Below, in pieces: positions 1-10,719 of a stretch of 64,000 nt of DNA. The stretch spans positions 50,420,745 through 50,484,744 of the forward strand of contig CM055105.1 in NCBI GenBank assembly GCA_029204225.1, read 5' to 3'. Both the position numbers and the translations under genes were made by a program. The notes below the pieces were generated by a model, which was given only the letters and a program-made list of their open reading frames with translations, did not search any database and was not told the origin of the DNA. This DNA is from Diphasiastrum complanatum. Lineage: Eukaryota; Streptophyta; Lycopodiopsida; Lycopodiales; Lycopodiaceae. How positions within the stretch are numbered: the first letter of the stretch is position 1; every line of letters begins with the position of its first letter.

Positions 1-314
1 TATCAACTACTATAAAAGGAAGCAAGGTTTGGTTGCATTGCCATAGCCATTTGGGCTTGCAAAATTTTGCTCCTGCATTTTGAAACCTACTTGTTTACAT
101 AGCAACTACTATAAATTTAGCAAGAGCTTTTGCAGCCAACAAGCTGCCTGTAAGTATGTACAGGAAATGACTCTAGGGAAATGGATTAAACAGCAACTAC
201 CAGATGATAGCAAGAGCTATTCCAGCCAAAGAATTGGAGGTAAAAGTTTACATGAAAACAGCTCCATTGAGATAGCACAATCTTTTGTAGCCAAGCTGCA
301 CTTAAGTATGTAGT
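1..314. other. no gene; short degenerate direct repeats
   Basis: I see no convincing gene here. The words agcaactac, tagcaagagct and cagccaa recur near 101-135 and 192-230, with partial matches near 285, so this is probably an old degenerate tandem or dispersed repeat. The 77-codon open frame here has no recognisable motif. Confidence 0.4.
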
Positions 315-438
315 AGGTAATGGCCATTGGGAGGGCCATTACCATAAATAATCTTAGACCCGGTAGTGAGTGGGGAGTCCTTGAGCTGCCCGGGGACGGG
401 ATTATTTGTGGTAATGGTCCGACCAATGGACCATTACC
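315..438. repeat. 124-bp foldback (MITE-like) element
   Basis: The arms 315-353 and 400-438 are imperfect inverted repeats, both carrying the word GGTAATGG and an ATTATTTGTG-type inner end. Each arm is also a small palindrome: GGTAATGGCC pairs with GGCCATTACC on the left, and GGTAATGGTCC pairs with GGACCATTACC on the right. The inner 46 bp are GC-rich. This double-hairpin form is typical of foldback elements or MITEs. I do not see a clear target-site duplication, so the superfamily is unknown. Confidence 0.6.
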
Positions 439-608
439 TCACTAATTGACGGTTCGGCAGATTTTTTTATGTCTCTCTCCTGTGCCTTATGTCATGCTTT
501 TTTTGGTGTCTGCGCAGCAACAGCACCGACAAGTAGCTCTCTTTTCTCTCGCTCTCTTGTTCGCAGATCTTATCTCGCGCAAGTGTAAGCAGCAACACTT
601 GCGTTCGT

Positions 609-611
<3 letters not shown>

Positions 612-659
<48 letters not shown>
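612..659. repeat. (CT)24 microsatellite
   Basis: A pure CT tract. Poly-Ser/Leu and poly-Arg/Glu open frames that cross it are products of the dinucleotide repeat and are not genes. The flanks 439-611 and 660-829 hold no recognisable coding sequence. Confidence 0.95.
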
Positions 660-662
<3 letters not shown>

Positions 663-829
663 GATGGCATATATTGCAAGGACAAAGATCTACGAAGAGA
701 ACTAGCAGATACATTGCTCTGAATATCAGCATCAATGTTTCAACTGTCTTTTCCCTTCAAAACAGTTATGACAATGTTAGAAAATCAACAATGTCAAGCT
801 TAAAATTAACTAGAAACTGCGTAGTCTGT

Positions 830-1064
830 ATCATAGCAGTTGTGAGGAGTGATATCGGACACATGGCATCATCCGGTTGGCTAGGAAGAGGCAGATTCTA
901 AGTCATAGCAGAGATTTTGAAAAGTCTTTAATCTGCACCGTAGATTCACAACTGCTATGTCTGGTATTCTTGATCCAACGGTGGGCTACGTGTTGTAGCA
1001 CTCCTCGCCGTTCCAGCCGCTCGGAGTGCTACATCCGGTAGCCCACCTCCGCATCACGAATACC
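830..1064. repeat. compound foldback repeat
   Basis: Two inverted repeats lie side by side. The first pairs catagcagttgtga (832-845) with tcacaactgctatg (946-959), a perfect 14-bp match. The second pairs 963-1004 with 1023-1064, about 33 of 42 positions by eye, including perfect blocks GGTGGGCTAC and TGTAGCACTCC, around an 18-nt loop. This suggests a transposon-derived foldback, possibly a nested pair of MITEs. No target duplication could be assigned. Confidence 0.55.
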
Positions 1065-1354
1065 TATTCCGTAGTCCGTATAAGCAAGAAGCAAAATGAT
1101 GATCTTAACCACCCCAATAACCAGTGAGTTATATGATATGATTGTTTCTTCAATAACTGACTTACTTGTCAGTGTCCGATGCCTGATTCTTTGTTTTGTC
1201 GGTGTGGTTAAGAACCAACATTGTTGATGACTCGTTTGGATGGTTGAAGCTGAAAGATGCATGGAGATCCTCAGCTAAAGTATCAAGATTTTTATGCAGA
1301 AAGTAAGCTCGTCCAATGTTTAGTAGAATCCATCTCAAAACAACTTGAAAATAG

Positions 1355-1360
<6 letters not shown>

Positions 1361-1425
<65 letters not shown>

Positions 1426-1427
1426 AC
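1361..1427. repeat. compound microsatellite (CT)20(CA)13
   Basis: A CT tract runs directly into a CA tract. The 1100-1360 and 1430-1500 flanks have no recognisable gene. Confidence 0.95.
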
Positions 1428-1522
1428 GCATGGCAGCAGGCAGGGGCTCGAGGCGCGAGTGTAGTAGGCTGAGGCTGAGGCATATGCAAAGTGCATATAA
1501 TAATAATAATATTAAAAAATCA

Positions 1523-1551
1523 GCCCTATATTATGCAAAATAATATAGGGC
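1523..1551. other. perfect 12-bp stem hairpin
   Basis: GCCCTATATTAT and ATAATATAGGGC form a perfect stem around a 5-nt loop, followed by a second small palindrome (GGGCCCAAAAGGGCC). It could be a repeat terminus or a chance AT-rich hairpin. There is no neighbouring gene to regulate. The stretch 1552-2460 holds no gene that I can support. Confidence 0.35.
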
Positions 1552-2463
1552 CCAAAAGGGCCGAACGACAATTACGTATCTAGATAAATTCACTCTTTAG
1601 GAAAATTCAATATTATATGTATGTAATGGATATTTAGTACATATTCTGCCCATTTTTTGGGCTCCTTAAAAAGTAGAATGTCACTGTTTTTTAAAAAAAA
1701 AAAATTGCTGCCCATTTAAGCCTGCGCCTGCCATGTGGCAGTGTCAAAGTGGGCAGAAAAAGTCAAATTGCTCATTATGTTTCATAGTGAGCATGTAAAA
1801 TTTTTCAAAGTATCCATAATGCAATGGAATGACAGGCCATTTTGCCCGGTAAGAGCTTTTGCACTAGCAACACCAAGTGTCTTTTTCCTTGTGTATTTTG
1901 GAACCACCTTTAGACACCTATCTTAATTTTATTAGAGAAATTCCATGTATCTGCAAGCGTGTACACATTTCATCGAAACTCTCATGTGGAGAGCGCATCT
2001 ATAAAGCGAGTAAATCAAGTGTGTATTTAACGAGGTTATTTTTCCTTAATTTGATGGTCTTGCCAATGAGTAGTTGATTTTAGATTGAGCAGTTTTGGAA
2101 GAGATGCCTACACTTTAATCACCTTGCATATATATTTATTGTTTTAAAGACATTAGTGGATGTTGAAACAAAATGATGTGTTGAATGACTTGATTAACAT
2201 AGTTTTGTGGTTTAGATGTAGGGATAACCAATAAAACTCCTAAAACTAGCAATAACTACTTGTTGTGACAAAAATAAACATTAGAGAGTATGTGTATGCA
2301 CTTACAGTTCCCACTACAGTCAGTATATCAGTAAACGACTTTAAGTACATTGTTATTTATCTATTAAACTCTTTATCGTTCAACGATAACAGCTTGTTTT
2401 GCTAGTACTTTAATTTTGATAGCAGACTCAGTATGACTTGTCTTTCTCCTAGTCGTTGTATAT

Positions 2464-2937
2464 GTGTTAGTTGTGTTTGGTCTCCTCTTTTTAATGTTAT
2501 TAATCCTTTCCAATCCTTCTCGCACAATTCTCCTTTCACATAAATTCATTTCCATTACAACCTTTCTAACGTTAGATCCCAATGCTAATGTGCATAAACA
2601 ATGTGACCAACAAACACTCAAAAGTGTATGGATTGAGATTGCTAATCGACAAAATAATCTAAAAGACAAATGTTATGATGTTCACAATTTCATTCGCTCT
2701 TTTAGTCAATTCAAGCACAAAAATATTAAACAACAATCTATTAAACTTAATGAAAAAAATATGTTAAATGCCTTAACTCTTAATGAAGTCATACTAAACT
2801 GCTATCATCTAGATTCTTTACATTCATCATCAATGTATGTGCAACGTCTCTTCCTCTTATCTCTATGTGAAATATGTGATAAGTGGTCAATATTTTCTAG
2901 CACCAAAGCTTGTTTCGCAAGGGCACCTGCCTAGGAT
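2464..2937 (+). other. unrecognised 156-codon open frame
   Basis: An uninterrupted frame with an ATG. The first ~20 residues are hydrophobic (LVVFGLLFLMLLIL), which could be a signal anchor. The rest is Lys/Asn-rich and polar, with no repeat, zinc motif or known domain that I can identify. The length is not beyond what AT-rich plant DNA gives by chance, and no promoter or splice site supports it. It may be a decayed exon or a chance ORF. It ends 84 bp before the end of the methylase-like remnant on the opposite strand. Confidence 0.2.
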
Positions 2938-3205
2938 GGCAAACATCTTTTATTTTCACCAGTTGCTATACAAACTCAACAATTTGAAAAACCAATGGAT
3001 AAATGGTAAAACTAAATTTTTTACCAATTGTTGAAATCATCCACATCCCAAGCACCCAAGTTTTCAGCATCTTCATTTGAGTCCACCACAATAACATTAT
3101 TTGTGGTGACAATCGGACCTGTGGCAATCCACGACTTAGGAATTAATTGTGCAATCTATGAAGTTGAGCACTACAAAGGCAGTGGTAAAAATAATTTAAC
3201 ATACA

Positions 3206-3434
3206 TTATGGACATGTGCACTTAATCTTTCTGTATAATTCAATGATGTGTTGGATCAACAATGTCTCACTATCCATGGCGACACAATGTCGTCCTATAT
3301 TTTTGCAAGCCAACATTGTAGACCCACATCCAACCATGGGATCTAGGACCACCCCACCAGGACAACAAAATGTGTCAACTATATACTTCATAAGCAGTGG
3401 ACTCTTTTGCACACCACCTCTTGTTTGGATTGTC
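3206..3434 (-). pseudogene. DNA methylase N4/N6-type domain remnant
   Basis: Reading from 3434 down to the stop at 3206, the frame starts with a KRGG segment. It continues through a helix (SPLLMKYIVDTFCCPGG), the strand-plus-loop VVLDPMVGCGST, and LACKNIGRHCVAMDSE. This is the usual C-terminal layout of DPPY-type amino methyltransferases, where VLDPFxGSGTT binds S-adenosylmethionine and is followed by AC..LGR.C.G.D. Only about 75 codons remain, and I found no DPPY catalytic loop in the preceding ~300 bases. A stop lies at 3435-3437. Beyond 3206 on the same strand, an open stretch near 3155-3021 ends in an acidic tail (VIVVDSNEDAE then DDFNNW and a stop). This could be the original C-terminal exon, but the obvious splice choices do not keep the frame. 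Family knowledge: N4-cytosine and N6-adenine methylases of this fold occur in bacteria and some non-flowering plants. A chance match is unlikely because the motif order is kept. Confidence 0.55.
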
Positions 3435-3894
3435 CTACTGGCATCTCAGATGTAAAAACGTAATGAATCCATGTGTCCAAAAACTCTGGCTGCCTCCGAT
3501 AGCTGGTGGGAATATAGTTTTAAATTGGATATCAGAATTCGACACATTAAATATGTGACGAATTTCGACATCCGCGTGGGTGCCATGTGGCAAACTCTCG
3601 TTGAGCTGGCATCCTAGTTGGACGTCGGAATCCAACATATCTTTATGTATGTCGGATTTCGACAGCCAGATCAGCAATCCATGTCGATGATTGGACATTT
3701 TGTCTTAAAAATTATGTCAAAATTTGACGGACCCTACGAATGTCGGATTCTGACACTGTGTTCGTATTGCTTCCCGTGACCTCCATTTTTGCGCTACCTT
3801 TCCAAAGAGATCTTGGTGCTTGGAAGTGGAGGAGCCTGAGGAGCTTGGAGCTTGGAGATTCAAATTTTGGAGGTTTTTATTTGTTAATTTAGTT

Positions 3895-4620
<726 letters not shown>

Positions 4621-5317
4621 TGTGAAGAATTGCCAAAAGTTGGCAAATCTAGCTTGATCAAAAACCATGTAGAACATTGTAAATATTGTGTATAATTGGG
4701 TTCCACACATGTAAGGCCAATATGCCACGTGGAAACCCACTCCTAATGTAGGTTAGTTCAAGTCAAGAGAGTTGGTCATGTCTATTTGGTGGTCATCCCT
4801 ACTTTATAGGACCTACACCTAAGTTTAAGGTGAAAATTTGACCAACTAGCTACCTACCAAGCATAAGTCTAGGATCTAGGCTAGGGTTTCATTTTAGGGC
4901 AAGAAGGGTGAGTTAACTTCCTTATTACATGCTAGAAATCCACCTAACTTCAAGAAGGAAGTCGAATTTGCTATGTATTCCCTCTCTCCATGGTGAGAAG
5001 ATAATTTTTGGAGCTCATTGGCAATCTCAAGCTAGTTCACTATGTACATTGAGTTTTTGTGATCCAAATGAAACCAAATCAATTTCTACTTGTTTCTCAG
5101 GTTGAAGGCCGTACTACAGAATGTAGTACACATGTGTGGGCTCGGATTTCAATGTTTATTAATGCTTTTGATTGTTAATGCTTGTTGTTTGTCAAATTGC
5201 CAATCTAGATCAACTTTTTTGTGTCTAGTTTTTTGATAAATTGTTAAGCAAGCATCCAATCACTCTTGTGGATCTTTTGTAGATCCATTTATGGTCCTAA
5301 AGTACAGTACTTTCACA
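4621..5317 (+). repeat. 5' LTR of Copia A
   Basis: Begins TGTGAAGAATTGCC and ends TTTCACA (TG...CA termini), immediately before TGGTATCAGAGC. It matches 8375-9075 along its whole length, with about 22 substitutions and one small indel by eye. It should hold the promoter and polyadenylation signal, but I see no strong canonical TATA box. Confidence 0.85.
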
Positions 5318-5329
5318 TGGTATCAGAGC
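5318..5329 (+). promoter_or_regulatory. primer-binding site of Copia A (initiator tRNA-Met type)
   Basis: TGGTATCAGAGC directly follows the CA end of the 5' LTR. This is the usual plant Copia primer site complementary to the 3' end of initiator tRNA-Met. The following 5330-6098 is leader sequence without a supported ORF. It contains a repeated block (tcacttcatcttat...cattcca...agtccatttgttggattagaaatc) near 5780 and again near 5950. Confidence 0.85.
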
Positions 5330-6122
5330 CAAGTACAAGAGCATAAGCCATTGATCTAATGCAAATCCATTTTTAGCAAGTTTTGGTGCTGAAAACTAGT
5401 ATTGAGAGGGCAAGCTAGAATCTTGATTTTGGTGAGGAGATTTGATCCCAAACTTGGTAGGGGTTCAAATCCGTACTGTCCACATGTGTGGGCACCTCTG
5501 AACCTGCATTTAATGCATGGTATTCATTTGATCCAAAAAAATTCAATTTGTGAGCTGTTGGTGTAATTTTTGGTGGAGATCCTAGGATAATCTACCAAGA
5601 TCATTTGCCATTGATTAGATTTGAATTTGTTTCATGGAATCTAATTAATCTAGGCTGAGTTCAAGTCCTATTAAGGTTAAAAACAGGTCTTGAAAGTACA
5701 CCATGAAGGAAGAAAGAGATTAAGTCATTTTTTTGTCCAAAAATAGCCAAAATTGGCAAGATTTGATTGTAAGTAGATTTCACATCATCTTATCGTCATT
5801 CCAACTTTGTGAAGGAGTGCTAGAACTGAGATTATAAGTCCATTTGTTGGATTAGAAATCTAATTTGAGTGAAAAACTACAAGAGAGAGACCTTAGTGAG
5901 TTTCTAGAGACAGTCAAATCCATTTCTTGGCAAGATTTGTTTGAAAGTAGTTTTCACTTCATCTTATCTTCATTCCAGCTTTGTGAGAGAGTGATAGAAC
6001 TGTGATTATAAGTCCATTTGTTGGATTAGAAATCAAATTTGAGTGAAACACTGCAAGTGTGAGACCTTTGTGAGTTTCAAGTCAATCAAATCTACTTCTT
6101 GTTTGTAGAAGTCACTAGTAAG

Positions 6123-7159
6123 ATGGGATCTGCTGGAGCATACCTTCTAGAAGCTAGTGAGAGATTGAATTCTATAAATTATGCTATTTGGAAGGTTAGG
6201 ATGGAGTCACTCTTGGTGCTCCAAGACCTTCATGAGTTCTTGATTGAAGATGAAGATGAACCTCTAAGTGCACATGAGTTAGCTAGATACAAGAAGGCTT
6301 GGAAGTCTTTAAAATCAATCTATGAATCTAATAACACTTCAAGAGTACTCATGCTTAGAAATCAGATTTTGCAAAGCATGAAGAGAAGTGAGGAGAGTGC
6401 ACAAGATTATGTACTCAGAATCAAGTCTATGAATAGGGAGTTGGCTTCCATTGGAGAGAAGATTCATGATGGAGAGCTTGTACAAATTTTTCTTAATGGT
6501 CTAGGAGATGACTTTGCAAATCTGGTCCAAAGTTTTGCCAACTACACAGTGTATTAGTGGCTGAAGAGTGTAGGATGCTCCATGCAAAATCTAGGATGAG
6601 TTCCTTGTCATTGCAGGATGATGATAAGAAAGCCAATTTCTCATTCAAGGGCAAAAAGAAGACCAATGGAAATAAGAAGCATCCAAAGGAGACCAAAGAA
6701 GAGGATGATGCATCAAGCTCAAAGGACAAGTCAAAGCAGAAATGCTTCTTTTGTGGAAGGAAGGGGCATTATGCATCTGAATGCTACAAGAGGCTAAGAG
6801 CACAAGTGGAGGAGGACAAACAAGGAAACCTTGCAAAGGAGGAGGAGGAGGATGAAGTAGATGTATTCTTGATGGCATCTACATCCTCACCAACAAGCAA
6901 TGGCAATTCAAGAGACAATTGATGGATCGACAGTGGGGCTAGCTTCCACATGTCTTGTGAAAAGGACTTTTTCTCAACCTTACACTCTTTCAATGCTGTT
7001 AAAAAGTTTGTCTTTACTGCAAATGATGAAGAGTGTAGGATAGATGGTGTTGGCACCATCTCTTTGTGTCTAGAATCCTCAAAATGCATGGATCTAGAAA
7101 ATGTCCTTTATGTACCATCAATCACCAAGAATATGCTTAGTGTTGGTCTACTCTCATAA
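6123..7159 (+). pseudogene. Copia A gag plus protease remnant
   Basis: From the ATG at 6123 the gag begins with the usual Copia layout (ERLNSINYAIWKVRMESLL). A UBN2-like helical region runs to about 6540. A stop at 6555 and a change of frame lead to Lys-rich sequence and a zinc knuckle CFFCGRKGHYASEC (CX2CX4HX4C, near 6750). A stop precedes WIDSGASFHM (near 6925), which carries the aspartic-protease DSGA. This domain ends in the conserved LYVPSITKNMLSVGLLS and a stop at 7157. So gag and protease are recognisable, but three breaks split them. The gag region also looks internally shortened (about 150 residues before the first break). The product would have been a capsid/nucleocapsid polyprotein with the processing protease. 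Confidence 0.75.
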
Positions 7160-7165
7160 AGTGGT

Positions 7166-7762
7166 TTGGATGTCCACTTTAAGCATGGTGTTTGCTTCAT
7201 CTTGAAGAATGATATTTGCATTGCAAAGGGATTTAAACATGGAAGATTGTTTAAGTTGGAAGCTAGTGTTGCTTTTGAAAAAATGAGCTTGGCAAAGCAG
7301 GAGATCACTCAAGAGGAGATCTTGGCAAAGTGTGATCTTGCTTGCATTGAGGAGGAGCATCAAAAGGAGGAAGATCTTGAGGATCAGTCTCAAAGCATGA
7401 GAGTTCCAAGGGAGTCCTCAATGACAATGGCCAAGTCATCAAATTGCATGCAAGTTGTCCATTCAAGTGTGCATCTTGCAAGGGTGGTGAGCATTGGAGA
7501 GTCTACTATCTTTGAATACTTTTTAGATAGTATTAGTAGACATGGAGTGACTTGTTGCTTATCTTTAAGATCTATGGTGTTTAGTACTCTTTATGACAAG
7601 ACAATGAAATTAGATGCTTTCAAATCTCTATTTGTTGTTGATAAAACAATTTCATTGGATAACTATTTTTGTAATAGTTTGAATAGTGTCATAAAAGATG
7701 AAACATCATTTTATTGGAAATCTTTGGGTTCACATGCTTTAAGCATGATCATTCCAATGTAA
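7166..7762 (+). pseudogene. Copia A pre-integrase start fused to unrecognised sequence
   Basis: Residues 1-30 (DVHFKHGVCFILKNDICIAK) resemble the start of the Copia GAG-pre-integrase domain that follows the protease. The HHCC zinc motif and integrase core never appear. After about residue 60 the sequence is Glu-rich (EEEHQKEEDLEDQSQ), with a VPRESS segment reminiscent of the integrase-RT linker, and then about 100 residues I do not recognise. A similar acidic-to-VPR segment occurs in the Copia F ORF (near 40590), so the elements may share this non-catalytic tail. An internal deletion of integrase and RT explains it best. Confidence 0.5.
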
Positions 7763-8163
7763 GGACCAAAGATTATCCTATTTCAATGATAGGAATAATG
7801 GTAGTGTTTTGCTCTTCAAGTAGAGATTGTAGAATCTACTTGTTTTCAGCCAAAGAATTTGTCAATGGTGGAAATGTGATCTTTCAAGAGTGGAAGATTT
7901 GTAAACTTGAAAAAGCACCTTTGGATCAACACCTTATTCAATTCATTGATGGTTTGGAGTCAAGTCAAGTGGAGGAGCAAGCTCAAGACCCGAGGACTCC
8001 AACAAGAACCTTGAGTATCAACATGGAGCCATCTAGGCCCAATCATATGGATCAAGCAAGGCAAGTTGTCTTTGGCAACATTATGTATGCACTTAATAGT
8101 TTTATTGATGTATCTTCAAGTGCAATAAATGTCTTGGAATCCATGGCTTTTCATGATGTATAG
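7714..8163 (+). other. unrecognised 149-codon ORF in Copia A tail
   Basis: An open frame overlapping the previous one in a different phase, with no start context that favours it. It includes a hydrophobic stretch (GIMVVFCSSS) and an acidic linker-like part (DGLESSQVEEQAQDPRTPTRT). The latter resembles the low-complexity linker between integrase and RT of Copia polyproteins. No catalytic motif is visible. It is probably residual polyprotein or non-coding DNA upstream of the 3' LTR. Confidence 0.3.
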
Positions 8164-8362
8164 TTTTTGAAGTGTGCTACATGTATATAGACACATTTTT
8201 GGAACATCTTGTAAGGGATCCTTTAAGAGGTATTGAAAGATCCTTCATGGACATCATTCTCTATTGGAGTCTCAAAAGTTCCTTGTTTGTAGCTGGATTT
8301 TCTAGACACTTCTAAAAGCATTCATTCATCTAGAAAGAGAGTTGTAGATAGATCAAGCTAAA

Positions 8363-8374
8363 TTTGAGGAGGAG
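8363..8374 (+). promoter_or_regulatory. polypurine tract of Copia A
   Basis: TTTGAGGAGGAG lies immediately before the 3' LTR. The same TTGAGGAGGAG motif precedes the 3' LTR of Copia F at 40926-40937. It primes plus-strand DNA synthesis in this family. Confidence 0.7.
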
Positions 8375-9075
8375 TATGAAGAATTGCCAAAAATCAGCAA
8401 ATCTAGCTTGATCAAAAACCATGTAGGACATTGTAAATATTGTGTATAATTGGGTTCCACACATGTAAGACCAATATGCCACGTGGCAACCCACTCCTAA
8501 TGTAGGTTAGTTCAAGTCCAGAGAGTTGGTCGTGTCTATTTGGTGGTCATCCCTACTTTATAGGACCTACACCTAAGTCTAAGTTGAAAATTTGACCAAC
8601 TAGCTACCTACCAAGCATATGTCTAGGATCTAGGCTAGGGTTTCATTTTAGGGAAAGAAGGGTGAGTTAACTTCCTTATTACATGCTGGAAATCCACCTA
8701 ACTTCAAAAAGGAAGTCGAATTTGCTATGTAATCCCTCTCTCCATAGTGAGAAGATAGAAAATTTTTGGAGCTCATTGGCAATCTCAAGCTAGTTCACTA
8801 TGTACATTGAGTTTTTGTGATCCAAATGAAACCAAATCAATTTCTACTTGTTTCTCAGGTTGAAGGCCGTACTACAGACTGTAGTACACATGTGTGGGCT
8901 CGGATTTCAATGTTTATTAATGTTTTTGATTGTTAATGCTTGTTGTTTGTCAAATTGCCAATCTAGATCAACTTTTTTGTGTCTAGTTTTTTGATAGATT
9001 GTTAAGCAAGGATCCAATCACTCTTGTGGATCTTTTGTAGATCCATTTATGGTCCTAAAGTACAGTACTTTCACA
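8375..9075 (+). repeat. 3' LTR of Copia A
   Basis: Full-length partner of the 5' LTR. Its first dinucleotide is TA instead of TG (TATGAAGAATTGCC), a single change at the element end. It ends CTTTCACA and is followed by the GA minisatellite. Confidence 0.85.
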
Positions 9076-9494
<419 letters not shown>

Positions 9495-9789
9495 TGTGTA
9501 AGGCTTTTAGCATACTCAATTCATTCACTTGAAAAGCTTTCTTCCATTCTCTACATGCACACATCATTTTTTATTCTATCCATAACAATTGTATCTAAGA
9601 ATTCTGACCTTGTTAGCATAGTCACTTTTAATATTGCCCCCTGTGATATCCTTGGATTCCTATTAAGGTTCTCGGATAAGACACTTGGTTTGTATCAAAG
9701 GGTGTAGCTAAGTTTTGCATTTATATTGTCACTTAGGCTTTCAGTAAGGTCCTAGTCTCATCGTAGGTTCATCCATACTGAATGTTGAG

Positions 9790-10637
9790 TCATGCCTTGT
9801 ACTCTCTTATGTCGAGAGAACATGGGTTTTGGTTCTTGGGTTCAATACAACATCTTTGACATATCTGATGCAATATCTTTGTCTTCAAATATACGTCTTG
9901 ATCTTGTATTGAGTTGGATGACATATAACCACTGAGGGGATAATTGATCCGGATGAAATATGATCTACAATAGACAAATAAAATCAATGCACAATGTGAT
10001 CACAATTTGTGCTCAAAGCGATCGAACAAAAAAGTCACATAAAATATAGTGTAATTTGCAAGTTCACAATGTAATGGCAACACAAACGTGTCGTATGAAT
10101 TTATAGGTATTACTTTTGTTGAGGCGATTGCAATGAATTTGGACACATCCTTTCTAATCGTAGCATTGTTTCCACGATAGTTGACTTTGAACCATTTCAA
10201 TCAAAGATCGAGTATTTTCCATTACTTCCATAGTCGACCTCATAAATATGTTGAAGTGTGCCAACATAATCTAGGTCACTTGAAATGATGTTTGTGTCGT
10301 TTGCACTAGATCGACTCTCTTGTTGAAAGTTTGCCATTTTGCCGCAATCAAATGTGCATCTTTTCATGTCAATTCCCTCAACACGAAAGTGATATCCATA
10401 TGCGCATTGTATGTTTTGTACTAGCACAACATATCTTGAAAATTTAGCACAACATATCTTGAACATTTTAGGGTTTAGGATCTTCAACTAGAAGAAATAT
10501 AATAAACAAATTTATATTACTCTTTTCAAATTAAAACATTACTTACTTGCCATGAACAATTGCGAGCAAATTCCCACTCTTGTTCTGTCACGTGTTCACC
10601 ATTTTCCTTTGCTTTTTCGAGAGTGTCATAGATCCAT
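9790..10637 (-). pseudogene. CACTA (En/Spm-type) transposase remnant with DUF4216-like region
   Basis: Reading the minus strand: an open stretch (10637-10547) ends in HVTEQEWEFARNCSWQ. It is followed by a GTAAGT...TTCTTCTAG intron of 59 bp (10546-10488) and then exon 2 from 10487. Exon 2 has the order typical of the DUF4216 region of plant CACTA transposases. There is a GYHFRVE segment, a spacer, YVGTLQHIYEVDYG near 10250, a one-base frameshift at about 10200, and then WFKVNYRGNNATIRKD and a DTFVLPLHCELANYTIFYV segment. After a stop the frame continues to 9790 (YFIRINYPLSGYMS). The catalytic DDE part and terminal repeats are not seen, so only an internal fragment survives. Assignment rests on motif order, not on a search. 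Confidence 0.5.
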
Positions 10638-10719
10638 TCACATCAAGTGGCGATGGTGGTGTGATTGATTGTTGATAGTATGCTTTGGACAATTTATGAC
10701 ATATTTGCAAAGGAGAATG

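Larger units (their letters stand above)
4621..9075 (+). mobile_element. Copia LTR retrotransposon A, non-autonomous
   Basis: A structurally complete element. It has a 5' LTR (4621-5317), a Met-type primer site immediately after it, gag and protease remnants, a purine tract, and a 3' LTR (8375-9075). The flanks are GGGAC (4616-4620) and GGGAG (9076-9080), a 4-of-5 match consistent with a 5-bp target duplication. Integrase, reverse transcriptase and RNase H are absent: after the protease and the start of the pre-integrase domain, the frame passes into unrelated sequence. Mobilisation would need proteins from another Copia element. The LTRs are about 97% identical by eye, so insertion was fairly recent compared with the decayed neighbours. 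Confidence 0.85.

Noticed and set aside
467-735. Open frames of poly-Ser/Leu and poly-Arg/Glu across GA/CT tracts (also at 4103-4740, 9169, 25188, 27809-28257, 51578, 51996-52322)
   Set aside because: A CT or GA dinucleotide repeat has no stop in any frame and always yields such dipeptides; flanks are not coding.
3155-3221. Intron joining the methylase frame to the acidic tail ending at 3021
   Set aside because: GT and AG dinucleotides are present, but the evident donor and acceptor pairs put the second part out of frame and into a stop.
3435-3698. 87-codon minus-strand frame just upstream of the methylase-like remnant, as its N-terminal half
   Set aside because: It contains no DPPY loop or other methylase motif, and a stop separates the two frames.
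5780-6060. Tandem leader repeats of Copia A as a CRISPR-like array
   Set aside because: Only two diverged copies of a ~170-bp block, within a retrotransposon leader in eukaryotic DNA.
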